A DNA stretch of 64,000 nucleotides, from contig NZ_CP011853.1 of the NCBI RefSeq assembly GCF_001305675.1, positions 2,418,001 to 2,482,000 of the forward strand, in the 5' to 3' direction. The DNA is from Gordonia phthalatica. Its GTDB lineage: Bacteria; Actinomycetota; Actinomycetes; Mycobacteriales; Mycobacteriaceae. Each line of letters opens with the position of its first letter. The first letter of the stretch is position 1. The notes beneath the pieces were generated by a model, which worked only from the letters and a program-made list of their open reading frames with translations, did not search any database and was not told the origin of the DNA. Below are positions 18,906 to 28,495 of this stretch, one piece after another. The position numbers and the translations under genes are program-made.

Positions 18906-20171
18906 ATGACGGAATTCCCTTCCCGCGCAGAGCTCTTCCGGCTCTCGCGTAGAGTTCGTCGCGCGCTCGACTCGCGCGAAGTGATCTATCTGGTGACCTC
19001 GGCCGGATTCCCCAACTTCGGAGACGAGCTGATCGTCGAGGCCTGGCTCCGGCATCTCGCACTCCGGCGTCCCGGCGCCCGCGTGGTGGTCGACTCGCCG
19101 CGCCCCGGCCAGGCGTCGCTCCTGCTCCGCCACGCCAATCGACACGCGGTCTTCGTCGACACCGTCTGGAGCCTCGCCTTGTTCGCCGCGAGCGACGAGG
19201 CCGGCCCGGAGATCGACCGCGACGCACCGTGGGAGTGGGTCGCCGACGTCACCTCCCGGCTCGGCGGCGCACCGCGGGACGCCGAGGGCGTCGAGCTGCT
19301 GTTGCGGGCGAGCACCGTTCACATCGTGGGCGGCGGATACCTCAACAACGTGTGGCCGCACCACGTCTCGCTGGTGGCGGCGGTGGCCGCCGTCTCCCGG
19401 GCGAACGGGGCTCGCGCGATCGCGACCGGCACCGGCCTCACTCCCGGTTTCACCGGTGCCGCCCTCGAGCGCTTCCGCACGGACGCCGCACAGTTCGAGG
19501 TCTTCGACCTGCGTGATCGACCGAGCCTGGACGTTCTGGCCGACGCTCCCGGCGGGTCCTTCACCGGCGACGACGCCTGGCTCTCCCCTCGCCTCGCCAT
19601 CGACTCTCCCGCGTCGCGGACACCGTCGGGCCGCGTGGTCCTGTGCGCCCAGAGCGACCTGACCGACGACTTCGCCTGGCGCGGCCGCACGGGTACCGAC
19701 GCACTGGCCGATTTCATGACCGCGACACTCGACGAGTGGGGCGTCGACGGCTCCGAGGTGACCGTCGTCGAGTGCATCCCCGGCCACGACAACACGATTC
19801 CGCACCTGATGGGCAGCAGGCTCGACGGCGCCCACCGTGTCCCGTTCCTGACCGCCTGGCGCTCGGGCCTGCCGTTCGGGGAGGGTCACACCTGGTTGAC
19901 GACCCGCTTCCACCCGCACCTGATGGCGGCCGCGGCCGGCGACTCGGGGGTTGCGGTGGTGGCGAAACCCGACTACTACGCCACGAAGCACCGGTCACTG
20001 ACGGCTGCTGGATCGGCGTGGACGGTGGTGTCCGGTGACACGTCCGACCACGGCGGAGTCCCGCCGCGGCCGACAGTCGGCGGCTTCTCCCCCGCGGACG
20101 CGAAACGGAACCGCGCCGTCAAACGCGAGCTGGCGGCCCGGCTCTACCCGCGCGGAATTCGCTTGCGCTGA
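18906..20171 (+). CDS. Polysaccharide pyruvyl transferase family protein
   Basis: 421 residues with the PF04230 fold signature: YLVTSAGFPNFGDELIVEAWLRHL near the N-terminus, HIVGGGYLN at about 138-146 and a C-terminal TRFHPHLMAAAAG. Family members attach ketal pyruvate to exopolysaccharides or act as related transferases. There is no nearby glycan gene cluster, so the acceptor is unknown. It starts 16 bases after ppk2 and is probably co-transcribed with it. Confidence 0.82.
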   Translation: MTEFPSRAELFRLSRRVRRALDSREVIYLVTSAGFPNFGDELIVEAWLRHLALRRPGARVVVDSPRPGQASLLLRHANRHAVFVDTVWSLALFAASDEAGPEIDRDAPWEWVADVTSRLGGAPRDAEGVELLLRASTVHIVGGGYLNNVWPHHVSLVAAVAAVSRANGARAIATGTGLTPGFTGAALERFRTDAAQFEVFDLRDRPSLDVLADAPGGSFTGDDAWLSPRLAIDSPASRTPSGRVVLCAQSDLTDDFAWRGRTGTDALADFMTATLDEWGVDGSEVTVVECIPGHDNTIPHLMGSRLDGAHRVPFLTAWRSGLPFGEGHTWLTTRFHPHLMAAAAGDSGVAVVAKPDYYATKHRSLTAAGSAWTVVSGDTSDHGGVPPRPTVGGFSPADAKRNRAVKRELAARLYPRGIRLR

Positions 20172-20200
20172 GCGGCGGGTCGCGTAGAGTCGACGCCCTC

Positions 20201-20497
20201 ATGTGGATTGGTTCTCTGGAATTCGACATTCTCCTCGGCGACGTGCACTCCCTCAAGGGCAAACGGTCCGTCGTCCGTCCGATCATCGCCGAGATCCGCA
20301 GGCGGTTCGACGTCTCCGTCGCCGAGGTGGATCACCGCGATCTGCACCGCCGCAGCGTGATCGGAGTCGGTGTGGTCAGCGGCGACGCCGGGCACGTCAC
20401 CGACGTCCTCGACGCCGTCGAACGCTTCGTGGCCGCCCGCCCCGAGACCGAACTCCTGTCCGCACGCAGGAGGATGGCGACTACCGACGACCTGTGA
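20201..20497 (+). CDS. DUF503 family protein
   Basis: 98-residue protein of the YlxP/DUF503 family (WIGSLEFDILLGDVHSLKGKR at the start is diagnostic). Relatives often sit beside rbfA or infB and are suspected ribosome-associated factors; here the gene is isolated from them. Function unknown. Its last 17 bases overlap the tail of the convergent MFS fragment. Confidence 0.85.
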   Translation: MWIGSLEFDILLGDVHSLKGKRSVVRPIIAEIRRRFDVSVAEVDHRDLHRRSVIGVGVVSGDAGHVTDVLDAVERFVAARPETELLSARRRMATTDDL

Positions 20498-21215
20498 TCG
20501 GCGACGGCTTCCCCACCGCGATGATCACGGCGCTCACCAGCAGCAACGGTGCCACGACCGCCGCAGCGGCCCGATAGCCGCCGAGCTCCGGGAGCAGCTC
20601 GCCCGACGGGGTCGCCGCGGCCAGCAGCAGTCCGGCCAACGCACTGCCGATGCTGAAGCCGACAGTGCGCACGATCTGGTTGATCGACAGGACGCTCGCG
20701 GTCTCCTGCTGCGGTACTCCGGCCAGGACGAGGCGCGGCATGATCGCCGACGCGCCGCCCACGCCGAAACCGAGAACCGCCATCGCGGCGAGCGTCGCCG
20801 CCACCGAGTCCGGGGCGCCTGCGAACACTCCCGCGGCCACGACCACCGCGATGCTGAAGACGACGAATGCCCCGCGCGGACCGACCCGCGCGGCCAGCCG
20901 AGTGGTGAGGCGGCCTGCGACGAACCCCAGCACGGAGAACGGGATCAGGGCCGCCCCGGCCAGAACGCCGGACAGCCCGAAGCCGTAACCTGCCGCCGTG
21001 GGTGTCTGGACGTAGCGCGTCAGCAGCGAGAACAGCAGGTACATTCCGATGCCCGCCGACAGCATGGCGGTGTTGGCGCGCAGGATGGTCGGCCGGATCA
21101 GCAGACCCGGGTCGACCAGTGGTGTCGGCGTGCGGCGTTCCCAGAGGACCCACGAGCTCAGCACTGCGACGGCGCCCGCGACGAGCGAGGCGCCCACCCA
21201 CCGCGGCTGCCACAC
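20481..21215 (-). pseudogene. C-terminal half of a DHA2-type MFS transporter, probable remnant
   Basis: 244 residues with seven hydrophobic helices. The first text, WERRTPTPLVDPGLLIRPTILRANTAML, corresponds to the loop after the middle of a 14-helix drug transporter, so the N-terminal half with motif A is missing. The only start is GTG 21215 with no good RBS. No N-terminal half is found upstream, where the next gene is another MFS protein ending at 21253. It could still be expressed from that gene's transcript, but a deletion remnant is more likely. It overlaps the DUF503 gene tail. Confidence 0.6.
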
Positions 21216-21252
21216 CGCGGGCGGGAGGTGCTCTCCTGCTCGGTTCCCCTGC

Positions 21253-22662
21253 TCACTCGCTCGACGCTACGCGGTACGCCGCCGACACCCTCCGATAGAC
21301 CGGTGTCCGGAAGGCTGCCAGCGCCACGACGATCGTCAGCAGACCGGTGACGCCGAAGATCAGGGCGATGCCGCGGGCGTCACCGTGCCCCAACCACGGG
21401 GCGAGGACGGCGGCGCCGTCGTCGGAGCGCGCCCACGGGATCACGAACGCCTCGGCGACGGGTGCGACGAGGAAGGCGGTGAGGGGTGCGGCGGCGGCCT
21501 CCACGGCGCCGGCGAAGCCGAACACGCGTCCCTGCTGCGGCAGCGGCACCACCCGCTGGATCACCGTCTGCTCCGCCGCCTCGACGGCAGGCATCGTCAG
21601 CATGAACAACCACACGCCGCCGATCGCCAGCCAGGCCCATTCGCGCGCCGCGAACACGGTGCAGATGACGCCGAGGACCGCGACGCCGATCAGCATGGTG
21701 CGGATCGGATTCGACCCCAGACCGACCCGGCCGATGAGTGCACCGCCGAGCATGAAGCCGGTGGCGCCGAAGGCGAACACGACACCCCACATCTGCACGG
21801 AGAACAGTTCCAGACCGTACGGGTCCAACAGCGCCATGTAGACGCCGCCGGTGAAGTTGTTGAACATCGAGAACAGGATGAGCGCCACCAGGCCCGGGAC
21901 CGCGGTCACGGCCCGCCAGGCGCCGCGGACGTCGAAGGCGCCCTTCGCATCGGTCTCGGCGACCGTCGGCTCCTCCGGCATCCGGATCGTCAGGAGGTGC
22001 AGCCATCCGACGGCGGTCAACGCGATCGCGCAGGCGATGGTCGCACCCATCCCGAGGAAGCCGACGGACAGGCCGGAGAACACGCTGGTGACGATGAACG
22101 TCAGGCCCTGGACCGCGCCGACGTAACCGTTGGCGTTGGCCCGGCGGTCGGGGTCGACGAGGATCGTCACGGTGGTCGACAGCGCCACGTCGCGCAGCAC
22201 CTCGACGACGGCTCCGGCCAGCACGACGAACGCGAACAGCCACAGCCACGGCGACGCCAGTGACGCCATGGTGTCGCCGGCGACCAGGTAGACCAGTCCG
22301 GCCAGGACGAAGGCGACCGTGGTGGCCGCCGCCGACACCCGCATCACGGTGAGCTTGCGATAACGGTCGACGAAGGTCCCGAACGCCATGCTGCACACCG
22401 CGATCGTCAGCATGTAGCCGCCGCCGATGACTCCGGTCGCCACCACGTTGCGGGTCTCCAAGTACACCCAGAAGGTCAGCGCGAAGAACAGGTAGCTGGT
22501 CGTCAGGTTCGCGACCGCCGTGTTGGCCAGGATGGCGAAGAAGGTGCGCTGTCGATCCGACGCCGGGCGACGGTCACCCGGTGGGCTGAGTGCCGCCTCC
22601 GTGGCGTCGACGGCATCATCGGGATCGTCGGCGGCGTCGACGTTCACCGGGATGTCAGACAT
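21253..22662 (-). CDS. MFS transporter (MFS_3-like)
   Basis: 469 residues, about twelve helices. The loop FVDRYRKLTVMRVSA is the motif A equivalent and VVEVLRDVALSTTVTILVDPDRRANANG is typical of the macrolide-efflux/enterobactin-exporter branch. A 40-residue acidic N-terminus precedes helix one. Substrate unknown; efflux is likely. It starts at ATG 22662, 68 bases from the tex stop. Confidence 0.85.
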   Translation of the reverse strand: MSDIPVNVDAADDPDDAVDATEAALSPPGDRRPASDRQRTFFAILANTAVANLTTSYLFFALTFWVYLETRNVVATGVIGGGYMLTIAVCSMAFGTFVDRYRKLTVMRVSAAATTVAFVLAGLVYLVAGDTMASLASPWLWLFAFVVLAGAVVEVLRDVALSTTVTILVDPDRRANANGYVGAVQGLTFIVTSVFSGLSVGFLGMGATIACAIALTAVGWLHLLTIRMPEEPTVAETDAKGAFDVRGAWRAVTAVPGLVALILFSMFNNFTGGVYMALLDPYGLELFSVQMWGVVFAFGATGFMLGGALIGRVGLGSNPIRTMLIGVAVLGVICTVFAAREWAWLAIGGVWLFMLTMPAVEAAEQTVIQRVVPLPQQGRVFGFAGAVEAAAAPLTAFLVAPVAEAFVIPWARSDDGAAVLAPWLGHGDARGIALIFGVTGLLTIVVALAAFRTPVYRRVSAAYRVASSE

Positions 22663-22686
22663 GGGACCAGCCTAAGAGGTGCCGGG

Positions 22687-22721
22687 CGGCCCGACCAACC
22701 GATTTTCTGCCGGTCGGGCCG
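22687..22721. terminator. Hairpin after tex
   Basis: 10-bp perfect stem CGGCCCGACC/GGTCGGGCCG with a 15-base loop, just past the tex stop at 22731 on the minus strand. No U-tract. Confidence 0.55.
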
Positions 22722-22730
22722 ACGGCGGGT

Positions 22731-25127
22731 CTACTTGCCGAAGCCTGCGTCGCGGAGGGCCTGCGCCATGGATCCGCTCGCCGGACGGTCGTCGCGGCGG
22801 TTGCCGCCGCGATTGTTTCCCGCCCGATTCTGGCCGCCCCGATTCTGACCGCCGCGGTTCCGGCCGCCCCGATCACCGCCGCCTTGACCACCGCCGCGCG
22901 GGCCGTTCCCTCGCTGGCCGCTGCCCTGCTGCTTACCGCCCGCCGGGTCGTCGTTGAGGCGCAACGACAGTCCGATGCGCTGCCGGTCCACATCGACCTC
23001 CATCACCTTGACCTTGACGACCTGCCCGGAGCGGACCACCTCGTGGGGGTCGGAGACGTAGCGGTCCGACATGGCCGAGACGTGGACGAGGCCGTCCTGG
23101 TGGACGCCGACGTCGACGAAGGCGCCGAAGGCCGCGACGTTGGTGACGACGCCCTCGAGGACCATGCCGGGCGTCAGGTCGGAGACCTTCTCGACGCCGC
23201 TGGCGAAGGTCGCGGTGGTGAACGCGGGACGCGGGTCGCGCCCCGGCTTCTCCAACTCGCCGATGATGTCGGTGACGGTCGGGATGCCGAACTGCTCGTC
23301 GGCGAAGTCCGACGGCTTCAGCGTCCGCAGCGTCTTGGTGTCGCCGATGAGCTCGGACAACGGGCGACCGCTGCGATCGAGGATCTTCCGCACGACGGGG
23401 TACGCCTCCGGGTGGACGCCCGACGCGTCGAGCGGGTCCACGCCGTCGCGGATCCGGAGGAAGCCCGCGCACTGCTCGAACGCCTTGGGGCCGAGGCGCG
23501 GCACGTCGAGCAGTGCCTTGCGGCTCGGGAAGGCACCGGTCTGATCGCGGTGCGCGACGATCGCGGTCGCGAGGGTCGACGTGACACCCGAGACCCGCGC
23601 CAGCAGCGGAGCCGACGCGGTGTTGAGATCCACGCCGACGGCGTTCACCGCGTCCTCGACCACCGCGTCCAGGCTGCGCGCGAGGTTGGTGGCCGAGACG
23701 TCGTGCTGATACTGGCCGACGCCGATCGACTTGGGGTCGATCTTCACCAGCTCGGCGAGCGGGTCCTGCAGTCGTCGTGCGATGGAGACGGCGCCGCGGA
23801 TCGAGACGTCGAGCTCCGGCAGCTCCTGCGAGGCGTACTCGGACGCCGAGTACACCGAGGCGCCTGCCTCCGAGACCACGGCCTTGACCGGCGCCTTGGC
23901 GCCGGACTTCGTGATCTCGGCGAGGAGTTCTGCGGTCAGTTGATCGGTCTCGCGGGACGCGGTGCCGTTGCCGATGGCGATCAGCTCCACGCCGTGGCGG
24001 GCGATCAGCGCGGCGAGCATGGCCTTCGACTTGTCCCACTGCTGCTGCGGTTTGTGGGGGTAGATGATGCAGTGGTCGAGCACTTTGCCGGTGGCGTCGA
24101 CGACCGCCACCTTGACGCCGTTGCGGTAGCCCGGATCGAGACCGAGCGTGGCGCGGGTCCCCGCGGGTGCGGCCAGCAGCAGGTCCTTGAGGTTGGTCGC
24201 GAAGACGGCGACGGCGTCGTCCTCCGCGCGGGCTCGCAGTTTCATCCGCGCGTCGATGGTCGCGGTGATCATCAGTTTGGTGCGCCACGCCCAGCGGACG
24301 GTCCCGGCCAGCCACTCGGTGGCCGCGCCCGGGTTCGCGAGGTCGACGCCGAGAGTGGCCGCGACCATCGCCTGGTACGCCTCGTCCTCGCCGCCGTCGA
24401 AGGACAGGCTCAGCGCCTCCTCCTTCTCGCCGCGGAGAACTGCGAGCACGCGGTGCGACGGCATCTGTTCGAGGGGCTCGGCGAAATCGAAGTAGTCGCG
24501 GAACTTCTGCGCGGCCGGAGTGTTCTCCGCACCGGTCCGCACCTGGGTGCGCGCGGTGCCGTCGGCCCAGAACTTCTCGCGGATCGCGCCGACGAGTTCG
24601 GCGTCCTCCGAGGCCCGCTCGATGAGGATGTGGCGGGCGCCGTCGAGCGCCGCCGCGGCATCGGCGACGTTCTCACCGAGGTAGGCGCTCGCCGCGTCCG
24701 CGGGAGTGAGCGATGGATCGGCGAGCAGCGCGTCGGCGAGCGGTTCCAGGCCGGCCTCGCGCGCGATCTGCGCCTTGGTGCGCCGCTTCTTCTTGTACGG
24801 CAGGTAGATGTCCTCGACGCGCGCCTTGGTGTCGGCCGCCAGCAGCGATGCCCGCAGCTGGTCGGTCAGCTTTCCCTGCTCTTCGATCGAGGCGATGACG
24901 GCGGCGCGCCGCTCATCGAGCTCGCGGAGGTATCGGAGTCGTTCGTCGAGCAGGCGCAGCTGCGCGTCGTCGAGGCTGCCCGTCACCTCCTTGCGGTAGC
25001 GGGCGATGAACGGGACGGTGGAGCCTTCGTCGAGCAGCTTCACGGCTGCGGCCACCTGGCCCTCGCCGACGGACAGTTCCGTCGCGATGCGGGCGTTCAC
25101 GGACTTCAAAGGCGCACTGTTGGTCAC
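22731..25127 (-). CDS. tex: RNA-binding transcription accessory protein Tex
   Basis: 798-residue Tex protein: N-terminal HTH region, YqgF-like core (LGLDPGYRNGVKVAVVDATG), helix-hairpin-helix pair (LDVPRLGPKAFEQCAGFLRI) and an S1 RNA-binding domain at about 652-723 (GMVLEGVVTNVAAFGAFVDVG). Tex binds nucleic acid near RNA polymerase and affects transcription fidelity. The last 75 residues form a glycine/arginine/asparagine-rich tail with GGRNRGGQNRGGQNR repeats. The GTG start at 25127 has no strong RBS. It is divergent from the histidine kinase. Confidence 0.95.
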   Translation of the reverse strand: MTNSAPLKSVNARIATELSVGEGQVAAAVKLLDEGSTVPFIARYRKEVTGSLDDAQLRLLDERLRYLRELDERRAAVIASIEEQGKLTDQLRASLLAADTKARVEDIYLPYKKKRRTKAQIAREAGLEPLADALLADPSLTPADAASAYLGENVADAAAALDGARHILIERASEDAELVGAIREKFWADGTARTQVRTGAENTPAAQKFRDYFDFAEPLEQMPSHRVLAVLRGEKEEALSLSFDGGEDEAYQAMVAATLGVDLANPGAATEWLAGTVRWAWRTKLMITATIDARMKLRARAEDDAVAVFATNLKDLLLAAPAGTRATLGLDPGYRNGVKVAVVDATGKVLDHCIIYPHKPQQQWDKSKAMLAALIARHGVELIAIGNGTASRETDQLTAELLAEITKSGAKAPVKAVVSEAGASVYSASEYASQELPELDVSIRGAVSIARRLQDPLAELVKIDPKSIGVGQYQHDVSATNLARSLDAVVEDAVNAVGVDLNTASAPLLARVSGVTSTLATAIVAHRDQTGAFPSRKALLDVPRLGPKAFEQCAGFLRIRDGVDPLDASGVHPEAYPVVRKILDRSGRPLSELIGDTKTLRTLKPSDFADEQFGIPTVTDIIGELEKPGRDPRPAFTTATFASGVEKVSDLTPGMVLEGVVTNVAAFGAFVDVGVHQDGLVHVSAMSDRYVSDPHEVVRSGQVVKVKVMEVDVDRQRIGLSLRLNDDPAGGKQQGSGQRGNGPRGGGQGGGDRGGRNRGGQNRGGQNRAGNNRGGNRRDDRPASGSMAQALRDAGFGK

Positions 25128-25247
25128 CGGATGCAGGCTACCGAAGTCGATGAGCGGGGCCTCGCACCGACCGGGCCGTCACCGCAAAACATGACCGAAG
25201 CCACCGATGGGCGACGCCGTGCTCCACCCGCCGTTAGTGTCCTGTGT

Positions 25248-26483
25248 GTGGACGACACGCGCATGGTGGCGAGCGCCGACGCCTGGGTCCGATCGCATCG
25301 GTGGGTCCCGGACACCGCACTGGCCGTGCTGCTCGCCCTCTTCTGCCTCACGATGAGCGTGTCGACCGTCCTGGACTCCGCGTGGTCGACGCCCGCGCGA
25401 GCGACGCTGGTCGTCGTCCTCGTCGTCGGGCACGCGGCCGTCGCCGCTCGGCGTACCGCACCGTTCACCGCCTTCGCGGTCGTGTCCGCCATGTGCCTGG
25501 TGCTGGTGGCGGCGCCGGGCATCACCGGGGACCTCGCCAATCGGCTCGGTGCCCCGGTGCCGCCGATCCTCCTGCCGTCGACGCTGCTGTTCGCCGTCGT
25601 CCTGTACTCCGTCACCGCCGACGGCACCCGTCGGCAGTCTCGGGTGGCGGCCGGGATCGCCGTTGTCGGGGCCGTGGCCGTGGTGCTGCGCATCGCGTTC
25701 GACGAGGTCGTCACCGCGTCGGCACCGGCGTCGGTCGGTCCCGCGGACGGATGGCTCCTGTTCCTGATCCCGGCCGTCGTGGGGTGCACCGTCGCCCCGT
25801 GGAGTCTCGGACGACTGCGCCGTGCGCATCGCCGGTATCTGGCATCGCAGCGGGAGGTGGGGCTCCTCGCCGAACGTGCCCGCCTCGCGAGCGAGATCCA
25901 CGACGTGGTGTCCCATTCTCTCGCCGTGATGGTCAGCCAAGCCGAGGGCGGGCGCATGATCGCCGAATCGCGGCCCGCCGTCGCCCGCACCGTTCTCGCG
26001 ACCATCGCCGACACCGGCCGAGAGGCGATGGACGGGATGCACGGTCTGCTCGACGCGCTGGATCCGACCGAACGCGGTGGCGGCGCACCGCAGCCGACCC
26101 TCGCCGACCTGTCCGGGCTGATCGACCGCATCCGCGACGCCGGTGTCCCGGTGCGCGTCGACCGGGTCGGCGATGTCGGGCCGCTGAGCCCGACGGCGGA
26201 GCTCACCGCCTACCGCGTCGTGCAGGAGACGTTGACGAACGTCCTCAAGCACGCGCCCGACGCCGACGACGTTCTGGTCCGCTGCGCGTGGTCGCCCGAC
26301 GGCCTGACGATCACGGTCCGCAACGACGGAGTCAGCGGCGCGGAGCCCCGAACCGGCTCGTCCGGCCGTGGGCTGCCCGGTCTGCGACGACGCGTCGAGG
26401 CCGCAGGCGGAGAGCTCACCGTCGAGGCGGTCGACGACGCCTTCCAGGTGACGGCGATGATTCCGGGAACGGGAGGGACATGA
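25248..26483 (+). CDS. NarL-type sensor histidine kinase
   Basis: 411 residues. Five or so N-terminal transmembrane helices (to about residue 185) are followed by a HisKA_3 dimerisation domain with the phospho-acceptor His218 in SEIHDVVSHSLAVM, and a HATPase domain ending GRGLPGLRRRVEAAGG. There is no large extracellular domain, so it probably senses the membrane or an internal signal. GTG 25248 is chosen because TTAGTGT stands 7 bases upstream (leaderless); ATG 25263 is the alternative. Its stop overlaps the response regulator start (ATGA). Confidence 0.92.
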   Translation: MDDTRMVASADAWVRSHRWVPDTALAVLLALFCLTMSVSTVLDSAWSTPARATLVVVLVVGHAAVAARRTAPFTAFAVVSAMCLVLVAAPGITGDLANRLGAPVPPILLPSTLLFAVVLYSVTADGTRRQSRVAAGIAVVGAVAVVLRIAFDEVVTASAPASVGPADGWLLFLIPAVVGCTVAPWSLGRLRRAHRRYLASQREVGLLAERARLASEIHDVVSHSLAVMVSQAEGGRMIAESRPAVARTVLATIADTGREAMDGMHGLLDALDPTERGGGAPQPTLADLSGLIDRIRDAGVPVRVDRVGDVGPLSPTAELTAYRVVQETLTNVLKHAPDADDVLVRCAWSPDGLTITVRNDGVSGAEPRTGSSGRGLPGLRRRVEAAGGELTVEAVDDAFQVTAMIPGTGGT

Positions 26484-27136
26484 CGGTCCGAGTGCTCGTG
26501 GTCGACGATCAGGAGCTGGTCCGCAGCGGGCTGTCGATGATCGTGGACTCGCAGGACGACCTCGAGGTGGTCGCCGACGCCGACTCCGGCGCGGCGGCGG
26601 TGGACCTGTGCCGGCGGCTCCGCGTCGACGTCGTGCTGATGGACGTCCGCATGCCCGGCATGGACGGCATCACCGCGACGCGGGAGATCGTGGCGGCGGC
26701 GCAGGCGCCACGGGTGATCGTCGTGACGACGTTCGACCTCGACGAGAACGCCTTCGCCGCGCTCCGCGCCGGTGCGAGCGGTTTCCTGCTCAAGAGTTCC
26801 CGAGCCGAGGACGTGATCGACGCGATCCGCACCGTCCACGCCGGCGACGCGGTCATCGCGCCGAGTACCACCCGTCGGTTGATCGAGCACGTCGCGCCGA
26901 CCCTGCCGGGTGCCGCTGAGCCTTCCGAGATGGACCGTCTCACCGACCGCGAACGGGAGATCCTGATCGAGGTCGCGTCCGGCGATTCGAACGCCGAGAT
27001 CGCCGCGCGACTGCACGTGTCGGAGGCGACGGTGAAGACCCACGTGGGACGACTGCTGCACAAGCTCGGCGCCCGCGACCGCGTGCAGTTGGCGGTGCTC
27101 GCGTACGAGACGCGTCTCGTCGTTCCGGGCACCTGA
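26480..27136 (+). CDS. NarL/LuxR-family response regulator
   Basis: 218-residue partner of the upstream kinase. The receiver domain has Asp9/Asp10, phospho-acceptor Asp55 (VVLMDVRMPGMDG) and Lys105 (GFLLKSS). The LuxR HTH lies at about 152-215 (LTDREREILIEVASGDSNAE, then VSEATVKTHVGRLLHKLGARDRV). The start is fixed by the 4-base overlap and the GGGAGGG upstream. Likely target is the membrane protein gene that follows at 27222, though no operator is identifiable. Confidence 0.94.
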   Translation: MTVRVLVVDDQELVRSGLSMIVDSQDDLEVVADADSGAAAVDLCRRLRVDVVLMDVRMPGMDGITATREIVAAAQAPRVIVVTTFDLDENAFAALRAGASGFLLKSSRAEDVIDAIRTVHAGDAVIAPSTTRRLIEHVAPTLPGAAEPSEMDRLTDREREILIEVASGDSNAEIAARLHVSEATVKTHVGRLLHKLGARDRVQLAVLAYETRLVVPGT

Positions 27137-27221
27137 CCTCGGTGCGGGATCATCCTGCGGGCTGAGACGGACTAGCCCGCAGGTGGACGAATCACGCCGC
27201 CGATCGCGCGACGGTTGATCC

Positions 27222-28495
27222 ATGACGAAATCAACGATCCACCCCATCGATTCCCCACCCCTGCGCACCGCCCGCCCGACGCCGCCCGACCGGCGCTCCC
27301 GCGGCCCGCTCGTCGGCCTCGCCGTCGTCGTCCTCGCTGTGATCCCGTACAGCACGATGAAGATCGCCTGGCTCGCCGGTTCCACCGTCGGCGTCACCGA
27401 CGCCGCTTCCGCCGACGACATGCACTCCCCAGCGATGCTGATCGGAAACGGCATCACGCTGGGTCTCGAAGTCGTCGCCGTGTGCCTCGCGGCGGCGCTG
27501 ACCCGCCCGATCGGCCTCCGCCTGCCCGCGTGGCTGGTGTTCGTGATCGCGGGTGGTGCCACCGGTCTGCTCGCGCCGATCGCGGCCGGAGTCCCCACCG
27601 GGCTCGTCGCTCAGCTGCTCACCGAGAGCGATGTCCACACCGCCGGCATGGACCACATGAGTCCGTGGGTGTTCTTCGTCGCGTACGGCGGCTTCTGCGT
27701 CCTCGCCGTCGGATTCGCCGTCCTGCTCGGCGAGTACTGCCTGACCCGGTGGGGCGACCTCCTCGCGGCGCCCCCGTCGCCGAGCCGCCTGACCACCGTG
27801 ATCGGCGCCATCGGGCTGCTGCCGTTCGCCGTCGCCATGCTCTGGTGGGGACTCGTCGGATCGGGTGCCTTCGGTCCCGAGGCGATGACCGCGATTTCGC
27901 AACGCACGTTCCTCGTCTTCTCCGGACTGTTCCCGCTGCTCGCCTTCCTCGCTCCCCGGTTCGGGCCGCTCATCCGGCGGCCCCGACTCGCCTGGCTCGC
28001 CGTGTGGGTCGGCTGTGCGACGGCCGTGATGCAGCCCGTCACCTCGGTGCTGTTGGATCTGGGCGGCGCACCGAGTGCGCTGTTCGTCGCGATCGCCGCG
28101 GCGACCGTCCCGGGGGCGTTCGCCTACGGCGTCATCCTGCTGCGAACCCGGGTGCGTGCCGTCGCGCGCGCATGGCCGCCCTCGCGGCGCTCCCGACCGC
28201 GGTGTGGCGCCTCGGTCCGGGCTTCGGTTTCACGCTGGGGACGCCCGACGCGTGGCGCGACCTGCAGCAGCTTCCGGGTGCGGGAACGGCGTACGTCATG
28301 ACGCTCTCCGCGGTCCAACTCGTCGCCGCGGCGTCCCGCTTGTTCCTGGCGGTCGAGTGCTACCTGATCGCCGTCGCCTGGCCGGCCTTCTTGATCCCGG
28401 CGTCGATCGGCTATCTGCGTCGCGGAGGCCGCTCAGACCTCAGTCTCGGTCGGCGCCGGAATCTGGGCGAACCTGCCGAATCGGCCGTCGGGTGA
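27222..28495 (+). pseudogene. Multi-pass membrane protein, frameshifted near 28180
   Basis: Two adjoining reading frames make one convincing protein. The first, from ATG 27222, encodes eight membrane helices up to RVRAVARAWPP, then turns into arginine/serine-rich text until a stop at 28301. The second, from about 28181 in the next frame, continues with LAALPTAVWRLGPGFGFTLG and more hydrophobic segments to 28495. One base missing in the run at CCGCCCTCG would join them into about 423 residues. This may be a true frameshift or a sequence error. The family resembles actinobacterial uncharacterised membrane proteins with a C-terminal ALPTAxWR motif. It sits 86 bases after the two-component system. 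The tail overlaps the convergent MFS gene by 63 bases. Confidence 0.6.
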
